DNA of 64,000 nucleotides, taken from NCBI RefSeq assembly GCF_901827175.1, contig NZ_LR594662.1, positions 5,952,001 through 6,016,000 of the forward strand. Reading direction: 5' to 3'. A program made the position numbers and the translations under genes. Positions within the stretch are counted from its first letter, which is position 1. Each line of letters begins with the position of its first letter. The stretch is from Variovorax sp. RA8 (GTDB lineage Bacteria; Pseudomonadota; Gammaproteobacteria; Burkholderiales; Burkholderiaceae_C). This document shows, piece by piece, positions 54,462 through 63,530 of the stretch. Below the pieces are notes generated by a model. It did not search any database, was not told where the DNA came from, and worked only from the letters and a program-made list of their open reading frames with translations.

Positions 54462-54896
54462 ATGAAAAAGATGATCCGAAGCCTGCTGGCTGCCGTGCTG
54501 CTGGGCAGCTGTCTGCAGCTCGCATTTGCGCAGGACGCGGAGCCGAGCGACCTGGTCCGCGGCGGCCTGCAGGCGATCCAGATGATCGACCAGAACAAGA
54601 CCGGCGAGCTCTGGGACGGCGCCACGCCGGCCGCCCGCAAGCGCGTGAGCCGCGACGATTTCGTGAACCAGGTCGCCAAGGCACGCACCCCGCTGGGCGC
54701 CCCGCAGCAACGCACCTGGGTCGCCATCAACCGGCAGGTGGTCGGGGAGAGCAACCAGGAGCTGGCCGGCCAGTACGTGAGCATCGAATACGAGACCCGC
54801 TTTGCCAACAAGGCGAACGCCACCGTTCGCGAGCTGGTGACCTTCCAGCTGGGGGACGACCGGGTCTGGCGCTTCTCGGGCTACGTCTTGCGCTGA
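54462..54896 (+). CDS. DUF4019 domain protein, exported
   Basis: A 144-residue protein with a signal peptide (Met-Lys-Lys-Met-Ile-Arg then a hydrophobic core, cleavage at Ala-Phe-Ala-Gln near residue 24). The mature protein shows the DUF4019 pattern: an N-terminal helix, Glu-Leu-Trp-Asp, Phe-Val-x-Gln-Val, Gly-x-x-x-x-Arg-x-Trp, Gly-Gln-Tyr-Val-Ser-Ile-Glu-Tyr and a strand ending Trp-Arg-Phe-Ser-Gly-Tyr. Function unknown; probably periplasmic. It begins 22 bases after the response regulator and its TGA overlaps the NUDIX ATG by one base. Confidence 0.85.
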   Translation: MKKMIRSLLAAVLLGSCLQLAFAQDAEPSDLVRGGLQAIQMIDQNKTGELWDGATPAARKRVSRDDFVNQVAKARTPLGAPQQRTWVAINRQVVGESNQELAGQYVSIEYETRFANKANATVRELVTFQLGDDRVWRFSGYVLR

Positions 54897-55381
54897 TGGC
54901 GCATCGCTGGAAGCCCAACGTCACCGTCGCCGCGGTGATCGAGGAGGCCGGCCGCTTCCTCGTGGTCGAGGAAGAGACGAGCGATGGCCTGCGGCTGAAT
55001 TCGCCCGCCGGGCATCTGGACCCCGGCGAGTCGCCGGCCGAAGGCTGCGCGCGCGAGACGCTGGAAGAAACCGCACACCGCTTCACCCCGACCGCGCTGG
55101 TGGGTATCTACATGGCGCGCCAGCGCGGCGCCCGTGGCGAGGACACCACCTACATGCGTTTCGCCTTCTGCGGCACGCTGGGCCCTCTCGAGCCGGGCCG
55201 CGCGCTGGACCACGGCATCGTGCGTACCCTATGGATGACGGCCGAGGAGCTGCGTGCGAGCCGCGAGCGGCATCGCAGCCCGCTGCTGCTGCAATGCGTG
55301 GACGACTATCTCGCCGGCCATCGCCATCCGCTGGACCTCATCCACGTCCACGCCTCGGTGGCGGGCGAGGACGAGGCCTGA
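54896..55381 (+). CDS. NUDIX hydrolase (NudJ-like)
   Basis: A 161-residue pyrophosphohydrolase. The Nudix box is seen as Gly-His-Leu-Asp-Pro-Gly-Glu-Ser, then Arg-Glu-Thr-Leu-Glu-Glu-Thr, near residues 39-60. The rest follows the phosphatase NudJ type, with Asn-Val-Thr-Val-Ala-Ala-Val-Ile-Glu at the start and Phe-Ala-Phe-Cys-Gly later. NudJ removes phosphate from nucleoside di/triphosphates and hydroxymethylpyrimidine pyrophosphate; the substrate here is not proven. In many relatives it stands next to mnmA, which is the convergent gene here, 127 bp away. Confidence 0.88.
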   Translation: MAHRWKPNVTVAAVIEEAGRFLVVEEETSDGLRLNSPAGHLDPGESPAEGCARETLEETAHRFTPTALVGIYMARQRGARGEDTTYMRFAFCGTLGPLEPGRALDHGIVRTLWMTAEELRASRERHRSPLLLQCVDDYLAGHRHPLDLIHVHASVAGEDEA

Positions 55382-55408
55382 GCACCCGGCCGGACGCTCC
55401 GGGAGAGG

Positions 55409-55501
55409 GCTCGTACCGCAGCCGAAGGCGAAGGTACTCCAATGTGCAACGCACGGCCCTCCGAAGCTGCTCGTCATCCAGCCGAGGGCGAAGATGCGCC
55501 A
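55409..55501. repeat. Two imperfect 33-bp direct repeats
   Basis: Copies at 55409-55441 and 55469-55501 start 60 bases apart and agree at about 25 of 33 positions, with the core CAGCCGA(A/G)GGCGAAG shared. They fill much of the gap between the convergent NUDIX and mnmA genes. No other function is seen in this 127-bp gap. Confidence 0.55.
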
Positions 55502-55508
55502 GCAGGCG

Positions 55509-56618
55509 TCAGCCGGCGCGCGAGATGACCCCGCCACCCAGGCATACCTCGCCGTCGTAGAGCACCGCCGACTGTCCCGGCGTCACCGCCCATTGGGACT
55601 CGGCGAAGGCGAGCCGGAACGCGCCGTTGGCGCCCTCCGCCAGCGTGCAGCCGGCGTCGGCCTGGCGATAGCGCGACTTCGCCGCGTAGGCGCCCGCGGG
55701 CGGCGCCGCGCCTCCAACCCAGCTGGCATCGTCCGCCTCCAGGGTAGCCGACAGCAGCCAGGGGTGGTCGTGGCCCTGCACCACCCAGAGGGTGTTGCTT
55801 TCGATGTCCTTGCGAGCCACGAACCAGGGCGCATGCTCGCCAGCGCCCCGCTGCGCCCCTCTGGGCTTGAGGCCGCCGATGCCCAGGCCCTGGCGCTGGC
55901 CCAGGGTGTAGAAGCTCAGGCCCTGGTGCTCGCCGATGCGCCGGCCCCGCTCGTCGCGGATCGGGCCCGGCTCCTTCGAGATGTACCGGTTGAGGAATTC
56001 CCGAAAAGGCCGCTCGCCAATGAAGCAGATGCCGGTCGAGTCCTTCTTCCTGGCGTTGGGCAGGCCGATCTCGTCGGCGATGCGCCGCACCTCGGTCTTG
56101 TGCAGCTCGCCGACAGGGAACATCGTCTTCGCCAGTTGCTGCTGGTTCAGGCGGTGCAGGAAGTAGCTCTGGTCCTTCGCCGGATCGAGGCCCTTGAGCA
56201 GCTCGTAGCGCTCGCTCGCCGCGTTGAAGCGAACGCGGGCGTAGTGCCCGGTGGCTATCTTTTCCGCGCCAAGGCGCATCGCATGATCGAGGAAGGCCTT
56301 GAACTTGATCTCGGCATTGCACAGCACGTCCGGATTGGGCGTGCGGCCGGCCTGGTACTCGCGCAGGAATTCGGCGAAGACACGGTCCTTGTAGTCGGCC
56401 GCGAAGTTGACGTGCTCGATCTCGATGCCCAGCACGTCGGCCACGCTGGCGGCGTCGATGAAGTCGATGTTCGACGAACAGTATTCGCTGTCGTCGTCGT
56501 CCTCCCAGTTCTTCATGAAGATGCCGACCACCTCATGGCCCCGCTGCTTGAGCAGGTGCGCCGTGACCGCAGAGTCCACCCCGCCGCTCAGGCCCACCAC
56601 GATGCGCTGCTTGTCCAT
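55509..56618 (-). CDS. mnmA: tRNA 2-thiouridine(34) synthase MnmA
   Basis: A 369-residue enzyme that puts sulfur on U34 of Lys, Glu and Gln tRNAs. The PP-loop Leu-Ser-Gly-Gly-Val-Asp-Ser is at the start. The two catalytic Cys are in Pro-Asp-Val-Leu-Cys-Asn-Ala and Thr-Gly-Ile-Cys-Phe-Ile-Gly. Asp-Gln-Ser-Tyr-Phe-Leu is conserved. ATG 56618 is preferred, since family similarity begins at Lys-Gln-Arg-Ile-Val-Val-Gly-Leu-Ser. Monocistronic and convergent with the NUDIX gene; divergent from the WS/DGAT gene. Confidence 0.96.
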   Translation of the reverse strand: MDKQRIVVGLSGGVDSAVTAHLLKQRGHEVVGIFMKNWEDDDDSEYCSSNIDFIDAASVADVLGIEIEHVNFAADYKDRVFAEFLREYQAGRTPNPDVLCNAEIKFKAFLDHAMRLGAEKIATGHYARVRFNAASERYELLKGLDPAKDQSYFLHRLNQQQLAKTMFPVGELHKTEVRRIADEIGLPNARKKDSTGICFIGERPFREFLNRYISKEPGPIRDERGRRIGEHQGLSFYTLGQRQGLGIGGLKPRGAQRGAGEHAPWFVARKDIESNTLWVVQGHDHPWLLSATLEADDASWVGGAAPPAGAYAAKSRYRQADAGCTLAEGANGAFRLAFAESQWAVTPGQSAVLYDGEVCLGGGVISRAG

Positions 56619-56803
56619 GGGCCGCGATTGTCCCAGGCCGGCCATGCCGGTGCCGGTGCGCGGGTAATCACGGAGCGCGAAGGAGGCCGGCCCTGCGGGT
56701 CTTCATCCAGTTGAAAGAAGCGGCGCCGAGGTTCACACTGCAACGCCGATCGGACGCACAACAACGCGGGCGGGGCGCCGAGGCGTCCGCCAAGGAGACT
56801 TGC

Positions 56804-58414
56804 ATGGATCACCTCAGCGGCATGGACGCCTCGTTCCTGCACCTCGAAACCCCCGAATCGCCGATGCATGTCGGGAGCCTGCAGCTGATCGATCTGCCGC
56901 CCGGCTACGAGGGCGACTTCGCCGAGGACGCCAAGAAGTACCTGAGCGGGCGCCTGCACCTGGCCTCGGTGTTCGTGCGCAAGCTGGCGATGATGCCCTT
57001 CGACCTTGCCAACCCGGTATGGGTGGACGACGACGACCTGGACCTGGACCACCACATCCACCACGTGATCATGCCGAGGCCCGGCACCATGGCGCAGCTG
57101 GAGCGCCTGGTGGGCCGGCTTCATTCCTCGCTGCTGGACCGCAGCCGCCCGCTGTGGGAAATGCACATCATCGAGGGCCTGCAGACCGGCCAGGTGGCGC
57201 TCTACAGCAAGATGCACCATGCGGCGATCGACGGCCAGGCCGGGGTGGCGGTGGCGAAGGCGCTGTTCGACATCTCCGAGACGCCGGCGCCGGTGAAGGC
57301 CCCGCGCGTGACGCGCCGGCCCGACTCGTCGCAGCTCGGCATGGCCGAGCTGGCCACGGCAGCGCTGAGCAACGCGGTGCAGCAGTACGTGAAGCTGATC
57401 CAGTCGATCCCGGCCACCGCCAAGGCCATCGGCAACGTGCTGATGCCGGTGTCGGAGGGGACAGGCCAGCGCAAGTTCGAGCTGCCCAAGGCCTTGCGCA
57501 CCGCGCCGCGCACGCCGCTCAACGTGTCGATCACCAACCAGCGTTCCTTCGCCGCGCGTTCCGTGCCGCTGGCCGAGGTCAAGCAGATGTCGAAGGCCAC
57601 CGGCACCAGCCTCAACGACATCGTGCTGGCCATCTGCGCCGGCGCGCTGCGCCGCTACCTGGCCGGCTACGGCTGCAAGCCGGCCAAGCCGCTGATCGCC
57701 GGCGTGCCGGTGTCGCTGCGCAGCGAGGGCAACACCGACCTCAACAACCAGGTCTCGGTGATGCTGGTGAGCCTGGCCACGGACATTGCCGATCCGCTGG
57801 AGCGGCTGGCGGCCATCCACGAATCTTCGAGCGAGGGCAAGAAGCTCACCGGCAATGTCAAAGCCGCGATTCCGACCGACTTCCCCTCGCTGGGCGTGCC
57901 CTCGCTGATGTCGGGCCTGGCGTCGCTCTACGGCCGCTCAGGGCTGGCCGACAAGCTGCCGCCGGTCGCCAACGTGGCGATCTCCAACGTGCCCGGGCCC
58001 TCATTCGCACTGTATTTCGCGGGGGCCAAGGTGGCGGCCTACTTCCCGGTCTCGATACCGGGCCACGGGCTCGCGCTGAACATGACAGTGCAGAGCTACA
58101 ACGGCGCGCTCGAGTTCGGCCTCACGGCCTGTCGCCGCGCGGTGCCGGACGTGGCGGACCTGGGGGACTATGTAGTGGCGGAGCACAGGAAGCTGTTCGC
58201 ACTGATCGTAGGGAATGCGCAGGCCGCGCCGGCACCCACTGCCGTGCCGGTGGCTGCGCCGGGTGCTGCAGCCGCGCCGAAACCTCCCGCGAAGAAGCGG
58301 GCAGCACCGAAGGCGGTGGCGAAGAAGAAGGTGACAGCGAAAGCGGTGCGCGCTGCAGTGCCGAAAGCGCCACGCAAGCCCGGCGCCTCCAAGCGCGCAA
58401 CCGCACTGAACTGA
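56804..58414 (+). CDS. WS/DGAT family O-acyltransferase with basic C-terminal tail
   Basis: A 536-residue wax ester synthase/diacylglycerol acyltransferase, which joins acyl-CoA to fatty alcohols or diacylglycerol. The start Met-Asp-x-x-Phe-Leu-like segment (Gly-Met-Asp-Ala-Ser-Phe-Leu) is typical; the catalytic motif is His138-His-Ala-Ala-Ile-Asp-Gly144. Asn-Asp-Ile-Val-Leu and Val-Ser-Asn-Val-Pro-Gly-Pro follow. Residues from about 465 form an Ala/Pro stretch and then a Lys/Ala/Arg-rich tail like histone H1 or phasin-type tails, unusual for the family. ATG 56804 has AAGGAGA before it. Neutral-lipid storage is the expected role. Alone in its transcript. Confidence 0.92.
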   Translation: MDHLSGMDASFLHLETPESPMHVGSLQLIDLPPGYEGDFAEDAKKYLSGRLHLASVFVRKLAMMPFDLANPVWVDDDDLDLDHHIHHVIMPRPGTMAQLERLVGRLHSSLLDRSRPLWEMHIIEGLQTGQVALYSKMHHAAIDGQAGVAVAKALFDISETPAPVKAPRVTRRPDSSQLGMAELATAALSNAVQQYVKLIQSIPATAKAIGNVLMPVSEGTGQRKFELPKALRTAPRTPLNVSITNQRSFAARSVPLAEVKQMSKATGTSLNDIVLAICAGALRRYLAGYGCKPAKPLIAGVPVSLRSEGNTDLNNQVSVMLVSLATDIADPLERLAAIHESSSEGKKLTGNVKAAIPTDFPSLGVPSLMSGLASLYGRSGLADKLPPVANVAISNVPGPSFALYFAGAKVAAYFPVSIPGHGLALNMTVQSYNGALEFGLTACRRAVPDVADLGDYVVAEHRKLFALIVGNAQAAPAPTAVPVAAPGAAAAPKPPAKKRAAPKAVAKKKVTAKAVRAAVPKAPRKPGASKRATALN

Positions 58415-58417
58415 CCA

Positions 58418-58448
58418 CTCCCGGACTTGCTCGCTGTCGCTCCGGGAG
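58418..58448. terminator. Hairpin between convergent genes
   Basis: CTCCCGGA (58418-58425) and TCCGGGAG (58441-58448) form a perfect 8-bp stem with a 15-base loop. It lies right after the WS/DGAT stop and before the convergent oxidoreductase stop, and could end both transcripts. No T tract is present. Confidence 0.5.
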
Positions 58449-58454
58449 AAGGCG

Positions 58455-59435
58455 TCAATCGCGAAGACCGGCGAGGATCTCGTAGGACTTCAAGCGCGCT
58501 TCGTGGTCGAACACCTGCGAGGTGATCATCAGCTCGTCCGCGCCGGTGCGCTCGATGAAGGCCTTCACCCCTGCCCGCACCGTCTCCCTCGACCCCACCG
58601 CCGCGCAGGACAGCACCGAATCGAGCAGTGCGTTCTCTGCCGGCCCGATGCGCGTGCGGTAGCCTTCCACCGGCGGCGGCAGGCGGCCCGGACGTCCGCT
58701 GCGCAGGTTGACGAAGGCCTGCTGCCAGGAGCTCGCGCGAAATTCCGCCTCTTCGTCGGTCTCGGCCGCGAACACGTTGAAGCCCAGCATCACATAGGGC
58801 TTGGCGAGCTGCTTCGAGGGCTTGAAGGTATCGCGGTAGATGCGGATGGCCTGCATCAGCTGCTGCGGCGCGAAATGCGAGGCGAAGGCATAGGGCAGAC
58901 CCAGGTGCGCCGCGAGCTGCGCGCCGAAGGTGCTCGAGCCGAGAATCCACACCGGCACCTCCAGCCCCGTGCCCGGCACGGCGCGAACCGCCTGCTGCGG
59001 CTCCTTGGACATGAAGTCCATCAGCTCGACCACGTCCTGGGGGAACTGGTCGGCATCGGATTGCAGGTCGCGCCGCAAGGCCCGCGCGGTGCGCTGGTCC
59101 GAGCCCGGCGCCCGCCCGAGGCCGAGGTCGATGCGGCCCGGGTAGAGCGACTCCAGCGTGCCGAACTGCTCGGCGATCACCAGCGGCGAATGGTTGGGCA
59201 GCATCACGCCGCCGGCACCGATGCGGATGGTGGAGGTACCGGCGCCGATATAGGCCAGCAGCACGGCAGTGGCCGCGCTTGCGATGCCGGGCATGCCGTG
59301 GTGCTCGGCCAACCAGTAGCGCCGGTAGCCCAACTTCTCGCCAAGCTGCGCCAGGCCGAGGGAGTTGCGGAAGGACTGCGCGGCGTCGCTGCCTTCGGTA
59401 ATGGGGGCGAGATCGAGGATGGAGAAGGGCACCAT
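58455..59435 (-). CDS. LLM class flavin-dependent oxidoreductase (luciferase-like)
   Basis: A 326-residue TIM-barrel flavoprotein. The start [10 protein letters not shown] is typical of the one-component YhbW/MsnO8-like group, followed by [22 protein letters not shown] and [12 protein letters not shown]. FMN-dependent monooxygenation or reduction is expected; the substrate is unknown. It is monocistronic and divergent from the EVE-domain gene. Confidence 0.9.
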   Translation of the reverse strand: MVPFSILDLAPITEGSDAAQSFRNSLGLAQLGEKLGYRRYWLAEHHGMPGIASAATAVLLAYIGAGTSTIRIGAGGVMLPNHSPLVIAEQFGTLESLYPGRIDLGLGRAPGSDQRTARALRRDLQSDADQFPQDVVELMDFMSKEPQQAVRAVPGTGLEVPVWILGSSTFGAQLAAHLGLPYAFASHFAPQQLMQAIRIYRDTFKPSKQLAKPYVMLGFNVFAAETDEEAEFRASSWQQAFVNLRSGRPGRLPPPVEGYRTRIGPAENALLDSVLSCAAVGSRETVRAGVKAFIERTGADELMITSQVFDHEARLKSYEILAGLRD

Positions 59436-59538
59436 GGTCGCGCATCATGGCGCGATCGCGATGATCGTGCTGGCGCAGGCCATTTCCGGCTTCTGATAAA
59501 ACGTCGTGCTGTTGCCATCCACCGAAGCCGATGCTGCC

Positions 59539-60003
59539 ATGTCCAAGTTCTGGTTGATGAAGTCCGAACCGGACGATTGCTCGATCGACGACGCGCTGGC
59601 CGCGCCCGACGCCACCGTGCCCTGGACCGGCGTGCGCGGCTGGCAGGCGCGCAACCTCATGCGTAACGAGATGCTGGTTGACGACGGCGTGCTGTTCTAC
59701 CACTCGAGCTGCCCGCAGCCGGGCATCGTCGGCATCGCGCGCGTGGCCTCCGGGACGCGGCCCGACCCGACGCAGTTCGAGCCCGAGTCGCCCTATTACG
59801 ACCCGGCATCGAAGCCCGAGCATCCGCGCTGGCTGCTGCTGGACGTGCAGGCGCTTCGCAAGACCCGGCTGCTGGGCCTGCCCGAGATGCGCGCGACGCC
59901 CGAGCTGGCCGACATGGTGGTGCTGCGCCGGGGCAATCGCCTGTCGATCATGCCGGTCGACCCGGTGCACTGGCACCTGATCGTGGACAAGTTGCTGGCC
60001 TGA
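59539..60003 (+). CDS. EVE domain protein
   Basis: A 154-residue protein made of one EVE domain, a PUA-like fold that binds modified bases. The start Lys-Phe-Trp-Leu-Met-Lys-Ser-Glu-Pro and Trp-Thr-Gly-Val-Arg-x-Trp-Gln-Ala-Arg-Asn are hallmark segments, followed by Val-Leu-Phe-Tyr-His-Ser and Gly-Ile-Val-Gly-Ile-Ala. ATG 59539 is chosen, since family sequence starts there. Related proteins (thymocyte nuclear protein 1 type) are common house genes; a role in RNA or DNA modification is suspected. It ends 18 bases before the convergent polysaccharide gene. Confidence 0.9.
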   Translation: MSKFWLMKSEPDDCSIDDALAAPDATVPWTGVRGWQARNLMRNEMLVDDGVLFYHSSCPQPGIVGIARVASGTRPDPTQFEPESPYYDPASKPEHPRWLLLDVQALRKTRLLGLPEMRATPELADMVVLRRGNRLSIMPVDPVHWHLIVDKLLA

Positions 60004-60021
60004 GCGCGGCCCGCGCTCGGC

Positions 60022-61992
60022 TCAAAGGCCAGCGACGGCAAGCTCCGCGCGCTGCTCGAGGTGGACCCAGTCCACCACCTCCCCCCGCGGCCGATACCCG
60101 AGCACCATCTGCTGCAGCTGCTGCCGGATCGAAGGCGCATCGTTGATCTCGAGCGCAGCCTTCAGGCGCTCCAGTTGCGGCGACAGCGCGCCCCACGACA
60201 GGAAGTCGTCTCGCGCCTTGAGGATGCGGGAATGGGGCGTGGGCAGCGGGTTGTCGCCGATCAACAGCTCTTCGTACAGCTTTTCGCCGGGGCGCAGGCC
60301 CACGACCCGGATTTCGATGTCGCCTGCCGGGTTGTCCGCATCCCGCACCGTCATGCCCGAGAGCTCGACCATGCGGCGGGCAAGATCCGCGATCCTGATC
60401 GGCTCGCCCATGTCCAGCACGAACACCTCGCCGCCGTTGGCCATGGCACCGGCCTGGATGACCAGCTGGGCCGCCTCGGGAATGGTCATGAAGTAGCGGG
60501 TGATGTCGAGGTGCGTCAGCGTGATGGGGCCGCCATTGCGGATCTGCTGTCGGAACAGGGGCACCACGGAGCCTGAGGAGTCCAGCACATTGCCGAAGCG
60601 AACCATCGAGAAGCGCGTGCCGTTGGGCCGGCGTGACGCCTGCTCGGCCAGGGCCTGCAGGCCCATCTCGGCCAGGCGCTTGCTGCAACCCATGATGTTG
60701 GTGGGGCGCACGGCCTTGTCGGTGCTGATGAGCACGAAATCGCGCACGCCGTGCGCGGCCGCTGCCCCTGCCGTGATCAGCGTGCCGAAGACGTTGTTGC
60801 GGACGCCCTCGGCCGGGTTGTGCTCCACCAGCGGTACGTGCTTGTAGGCCGCGGCATGGTAGACGGTGTGCGGATGCCAGGCCGCCATGATCTCGCGCAT
60901 GCGGCGCGCATCCGCGACCGAGGCGAGCAGGGGCACGATCCGCGGCGCGTCCCCACCCCTGCCTTCCAGTCCTTGCAGCAGCTCGCCGTGGATGGTGTAG
61001 AGCGCAAACTCCGAGCGCTCCACCAGAAGCAGCGTGGCGGCATCGCCCTTGACGATCTGGCGGCACAGCTCGCTGCCGATGGAGCCTCCCGCCCCCGTCA
61101 CCAGCACCACCTTGCCGCGAATGTTCTTGCCGAGCAGGAGAGGATGGGGCGCGACGGCGTTGCGCCCCAACAGGTCTTCGACGTCCAGCTCGCGCAGGTC
61201 GCTGACCTGGACCTTGCCCTGGGCGAGCTCCATCAGGCCCGGCAGCGTCCGCACCGATACCCTGGCCTGCCGCACCTGCTCCAGGATCTCGTGGCGCCGC
61301 TGGCGCGAAACCGAAGGGATTGCCAGGAAGATGTCGCTGACGCGCAGCGCGGCCACCTGCGCCTTCAACGTTGCGGGGTCATGGACCGGCAGGCCATGGA
61401 TCAGGCCGCCTTGCAGGCGCTCGTCGTCGTCGAGAAACCCCAGCAGGCGCAGCTCGCTGCCGGCCGACAGGGCTTGGGCGAGTCGGCGGCCGGCGTCGCC
61501 TGCGCCGTAGATCAGCACCCGGGGGAGTTCCCTGCGAGTCAGCAGCCCTTGATAGACCCCGCCCAGCCAGCCACGAGCAAGAAGGCGCGAGGCACTCACT
61601 GCCAGCAGCAGCAGCAACGGCTGGATCAGTCCGATGGTGCGCGGCACGCCCGGCACGCCGATCGCCGCGAACACCAGGCCGTAGGCCGCGGCGTAGATCG
61701 CCACTGCCTTCGTGACGGCCGCCAAGGCTGGCCACCCGCTGTAACGGAAGATGGCGCGATACATGCCGAACTTCACGAACAGCGGCAGCGCCAGCGACAG
61801 CGAGACCCCCACGGCCCACAGGTCGCGGCTGGACAGGACCACCCAGGCATCGAAGCGCAGCGACAGTGCGAGCCAGACCGTGAAGACGCAGAGGCAGGCG
61901 TCCATCCCCAGTACCAGCGCACGCTTGGCGGTGCGAGGCAGCGCCAGCAAGGGGGCCGCGGCCCGTGTCAGGAATCTCGGGCGCTCATTCAT
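60022..61992 (-). CDS. Membrane nucleotide-sugar 4,6-dehydratase (PglF/WbpM/CapD-like)
   Basis: A 656-residue protein. The N-terminal part has about four membrane helices (residues 25-140), then a Rossmann-like CoA-binding-type domain (Leu-Ile-Tyr-Gly-Ala-Gly-Asp-Ala-Gly). The C-terminal half is the catalytic SDR domain: Val-Thr-Gly-Ala-Gly-Gly-Ser-Ile-Gly-Ser and Ile-Ser-Thr-Asp-Lys-Ala-Val-Arg-Pro-Thr-Asn-Ile-Met-Gly-x-Ser-Lys, in which Met stands where most SDR enzymes have Tyr, as in PglF, FlaA1 and WbpM. It converts UDP-GlcNAc to the 4-keto-6-deoxy sugar. It overlaps the VanZ-like gene by 8 bases and is last in the operon. Confidence 0.9.
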   Translation of the reverse strand: MNERPRFLTRAAAPLLALPRTAKRALVLGMDACLCVFTVWLALSLRFDAWVVLSSRDLWAVGVSLSLALPLFVKFGMYRAIFRYSGWPALAAVTKAVAIYAAAYGLVFAAIGVPGVPRTIGLIQPLLLLLAVSASRLLARGWLGGVYQGLLTRRELPRVLIYGAGDAGRRLAQALSAGSELRLLGFLDDDERLQGGLIHGLPVHDPATLKAQVAALRVSDIFLAIPSVSRQRRHEILEQVRQARVSVRTLPGLMELAQGKVQVSDLRELDVEDLLGRNAVAPHPLLLGKNIRGKVVLVTGAGGSIGSELCRQIVKGDAATLLLVERSEFALYTIHGELLQGLEGRGGDAPRIVPLLASVADARRMREIMAAWHPHTVYHAAAYKHVPLVEHNPAEGVRNNVFGTLITAGAAAAHGVRDFVLISTDKAVRPTNIMGCSKRLAEMGLQALAEQASRRPNGTRFSMVRFGNVLDSSGSVVPLFRQQIRNGGPITLTHLDITRYFMTIPEAAQLVIQAGAMANGGEVFVLDMGEPIRIADLARRMVELSGMTVRDADNPAGDIEIRVVGLRPGEKLYEELLIGDNPLPTPHSRILKARDDFLSWGALSPQLERLKAALEINDAPSIRQQLQQMVLGYRPRGEVVDWVHLEQRAELAVAGL

Positions 61993-62350
61993 CGCTCGAC
62001 CTCGATGCAACTCGCCTGGCGAGGAGCCAGGCCGCCAACTGGCCGAGAGCCCAGCCGGCGAAGAGTCCGAGCGCGTCTGCCACCAGATCCGCCCACTCGG
62101 CGAAGCGGGCGGGCGTGAGCGATTGCAGGAGCTCGATCAAGCCGCCGTAAGCCAACAGGCCGCACACGAGGAACGCCGTGCGACCGGGATAGGCCCACCG
62201 GCCAAGCAGCATCAGCACGGCGAAGCCGAGCATGTGGTTGCTCTTGTCCCAGCCGGTAGTGGGCATCTGGGGCACCGGGGGCATGAGCGACATCACAAGG
62301 ATTGCCAACACGCACACCCAGAAGGCCGAACGCAGCATGGTCATACGCAT
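61985..62350 (-). CDS. VanZ family membrane protein
   Basis: A 121-residue protein with about four membrane helices. The family pattern is seen: an early helix followed by Ser-Leu-Met-Pro-Pro, then Asp-Lys-Ser-Asn-His-Met-Leu-Gly-Phe-Ala, and Glu-Leu-Leu-Gln-Ser-Leu-Thr-Pro-Ala-Arg-Phe-Ala-Glu-Trp-Ala-Asp. VanZ-like proteins affect sensitivity to teicoplanin in some bacteria, but in polysaccharide operons their role is unknown. It starts 2 bases after the aminotransferase stop and overlaps the dehydratase gene by 8 bases. Confidence 0.88.
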   Translation of the reverse strand: MRMTMLRSAFWVCVLAILVMSLMPPVPQMPTTGWDKSNHMLGFAVLMLLGRWAYPGRTAFLVCGLLAYGGLIELLQSLTPARFAEWADLVADALGLFAGWALGQLAAWLLARRVASRSSDE

Positions 62351-62352
62351 GG

Positions 62353-63528
62353 TCAGGCATTCGCCTCGCGCAACACGTGGTCGATCGCCGCGCAAGTCCT
62401 GGCGATCTCTGCCGATGTCAGCGTCGGATGCACCAGGAACATCAGGCTGGTCTCTCCGAGTCGGCGCGCGACCGGCAGCCGCTCGTCCGGTCGCCAACCG
62501 GTGCCGTCGAACGCCTTCTCGAGATAGACCTCGGAGCACGAACCCTGATAGCAGGGGACGCCCCTTGCCTGGATGGCCTCGATGATGCGGTCGCGGCTCC
62601 AGCCCCGTGAAAGGCGGTCGGGCTGCACGTACGCGTAGCACTTGTAGTGGGCATGGATGCAAGGCGCAGGCACTCGCGGCACGTGGACTGCCGCATAGGG
62701 TGCACACGCGGCCCAGATCGCCTCGGCATGGCGGGTGCGCCTCGTGGTCCAGTCGGCCATGCAGCGCAGCTGCATGCGGCCGATGACTGCCTGCATCTCC
62801 AGCATGCGCCAATTGGTGCCGAAGCTTTCATGCAGCCAGCGAAAGCCCGGTGGGTGCTGGCGCTCGTACACCGCTTCGTGGCTCTTGCCATGGTCCTTGT
62901 ATTGCCAGACGGCGCGCCACAAGTCCGTGTCGTGCGTCGTGACCATGCCGCCTTCGCCACCCGTGGACATGATCTTGTCCTGGCAGAAGGACCAGGCGCC
63001 GGCATGGCCGAGAGTGCCGACGGACCTGCCCTTGTAGCGTGCCCCGTGGGCCTGGGCACAGTCTTCGATGACCTTGATGCCATGCTCGGCAGCCAGCGCC
63101 ATGATGGGATCCATGTCGCACGGCCAGCCGGCCAGGTGCACGCAGATGACGGCCCGGGTGCGGGGCGTGATGACCCGCGCGATGGTCGACGCCGAGAGGT
63201 TTCCGCTGTCGGGCTCCACGTCGGCGAAGACGGGCGTTGCGCCGGCATTGACGACGCAGGACACGCTGGCGATGAATGTGCGTGGCGTGACGATGACCTC
63301 GTCGCCCGGGCCTATGCCCATGGCCTTGAGCACCACATCGAGCGCCAGTGTGCCGTTGGCGAGCGCAACGGCATGCGCGGCACCGGTCCAGGCGGCAAAC
63401 TCTTGTTCGAACGCGCGGCACTCCTCACCGGTCCAGTAGTTGACCTTGTTGGAGATCAGCACCCGCACCACGGCCTCGGCCTCCTGTGTGGTGAAGCTGG
63501 GCCAGGGAGAAAAAGACGTGTTCAGCAC
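62353..63528 (-). CDS. DegT/DnrJ/EryC1/StrS sugar aminotransferase (PglE-like)
   Basis: A 391-residue PLP enzyme that puts an amino group on a keto sugar. Motifs: Asn-Gly-Thr-Leu-Ala-Leu-Asp (cofactor phosphate), Glu-Asp-Cys-Ala-Gln-Ala-His-Gly (Asp with pyridine N), and Ser-Phe-Cys-Gln-Asp-Lys-Ile-Met-Ser-Thr-Gly-Gly-Glu-Gly-Gly with the Schiff-base Lys. The start is taken as GTG 63528, 2 bases after the acetyltransferase stop. It would act on the product of the neighbouring 4,6-dehydratase. Confidence 0.9.
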   Translation of the reverse strand: MLNTSFSPWPSFTTQEAEAVVRVLISNKVNYWTGEECRAFEQEFAAWTGAAHAVALANGTLALDVVLKAMGIGPGDEVIVTPRTFIASVSCVVNAGATPVFADVEPDSGNLSASTIARVITPRTRAVICVHLAGWPCDMDPIMALAAEHGIKVIEDCAQAHGARYKGRSVGTLGHAGAWSFCQDKIMSTGGEGGMVTTHDTDLWRAVWQYKDHGKSHEAVYERQHPPGFRWLHESFGTNWRMLEMQAVIGRMQLRCMADWTTRRTRHAEAIWAACAPYAAVHVPRVPAPCIHAHYKCYAYVQPDRLSRGWSRDRIIEAIQARGVPCYQGSCSEVYLEKAFDGTGWRPDERLPVARRLGETSLMFLVHPTLTSAEIARTCAAIDHVLREANA

Positions 63529-63530
63529 GA

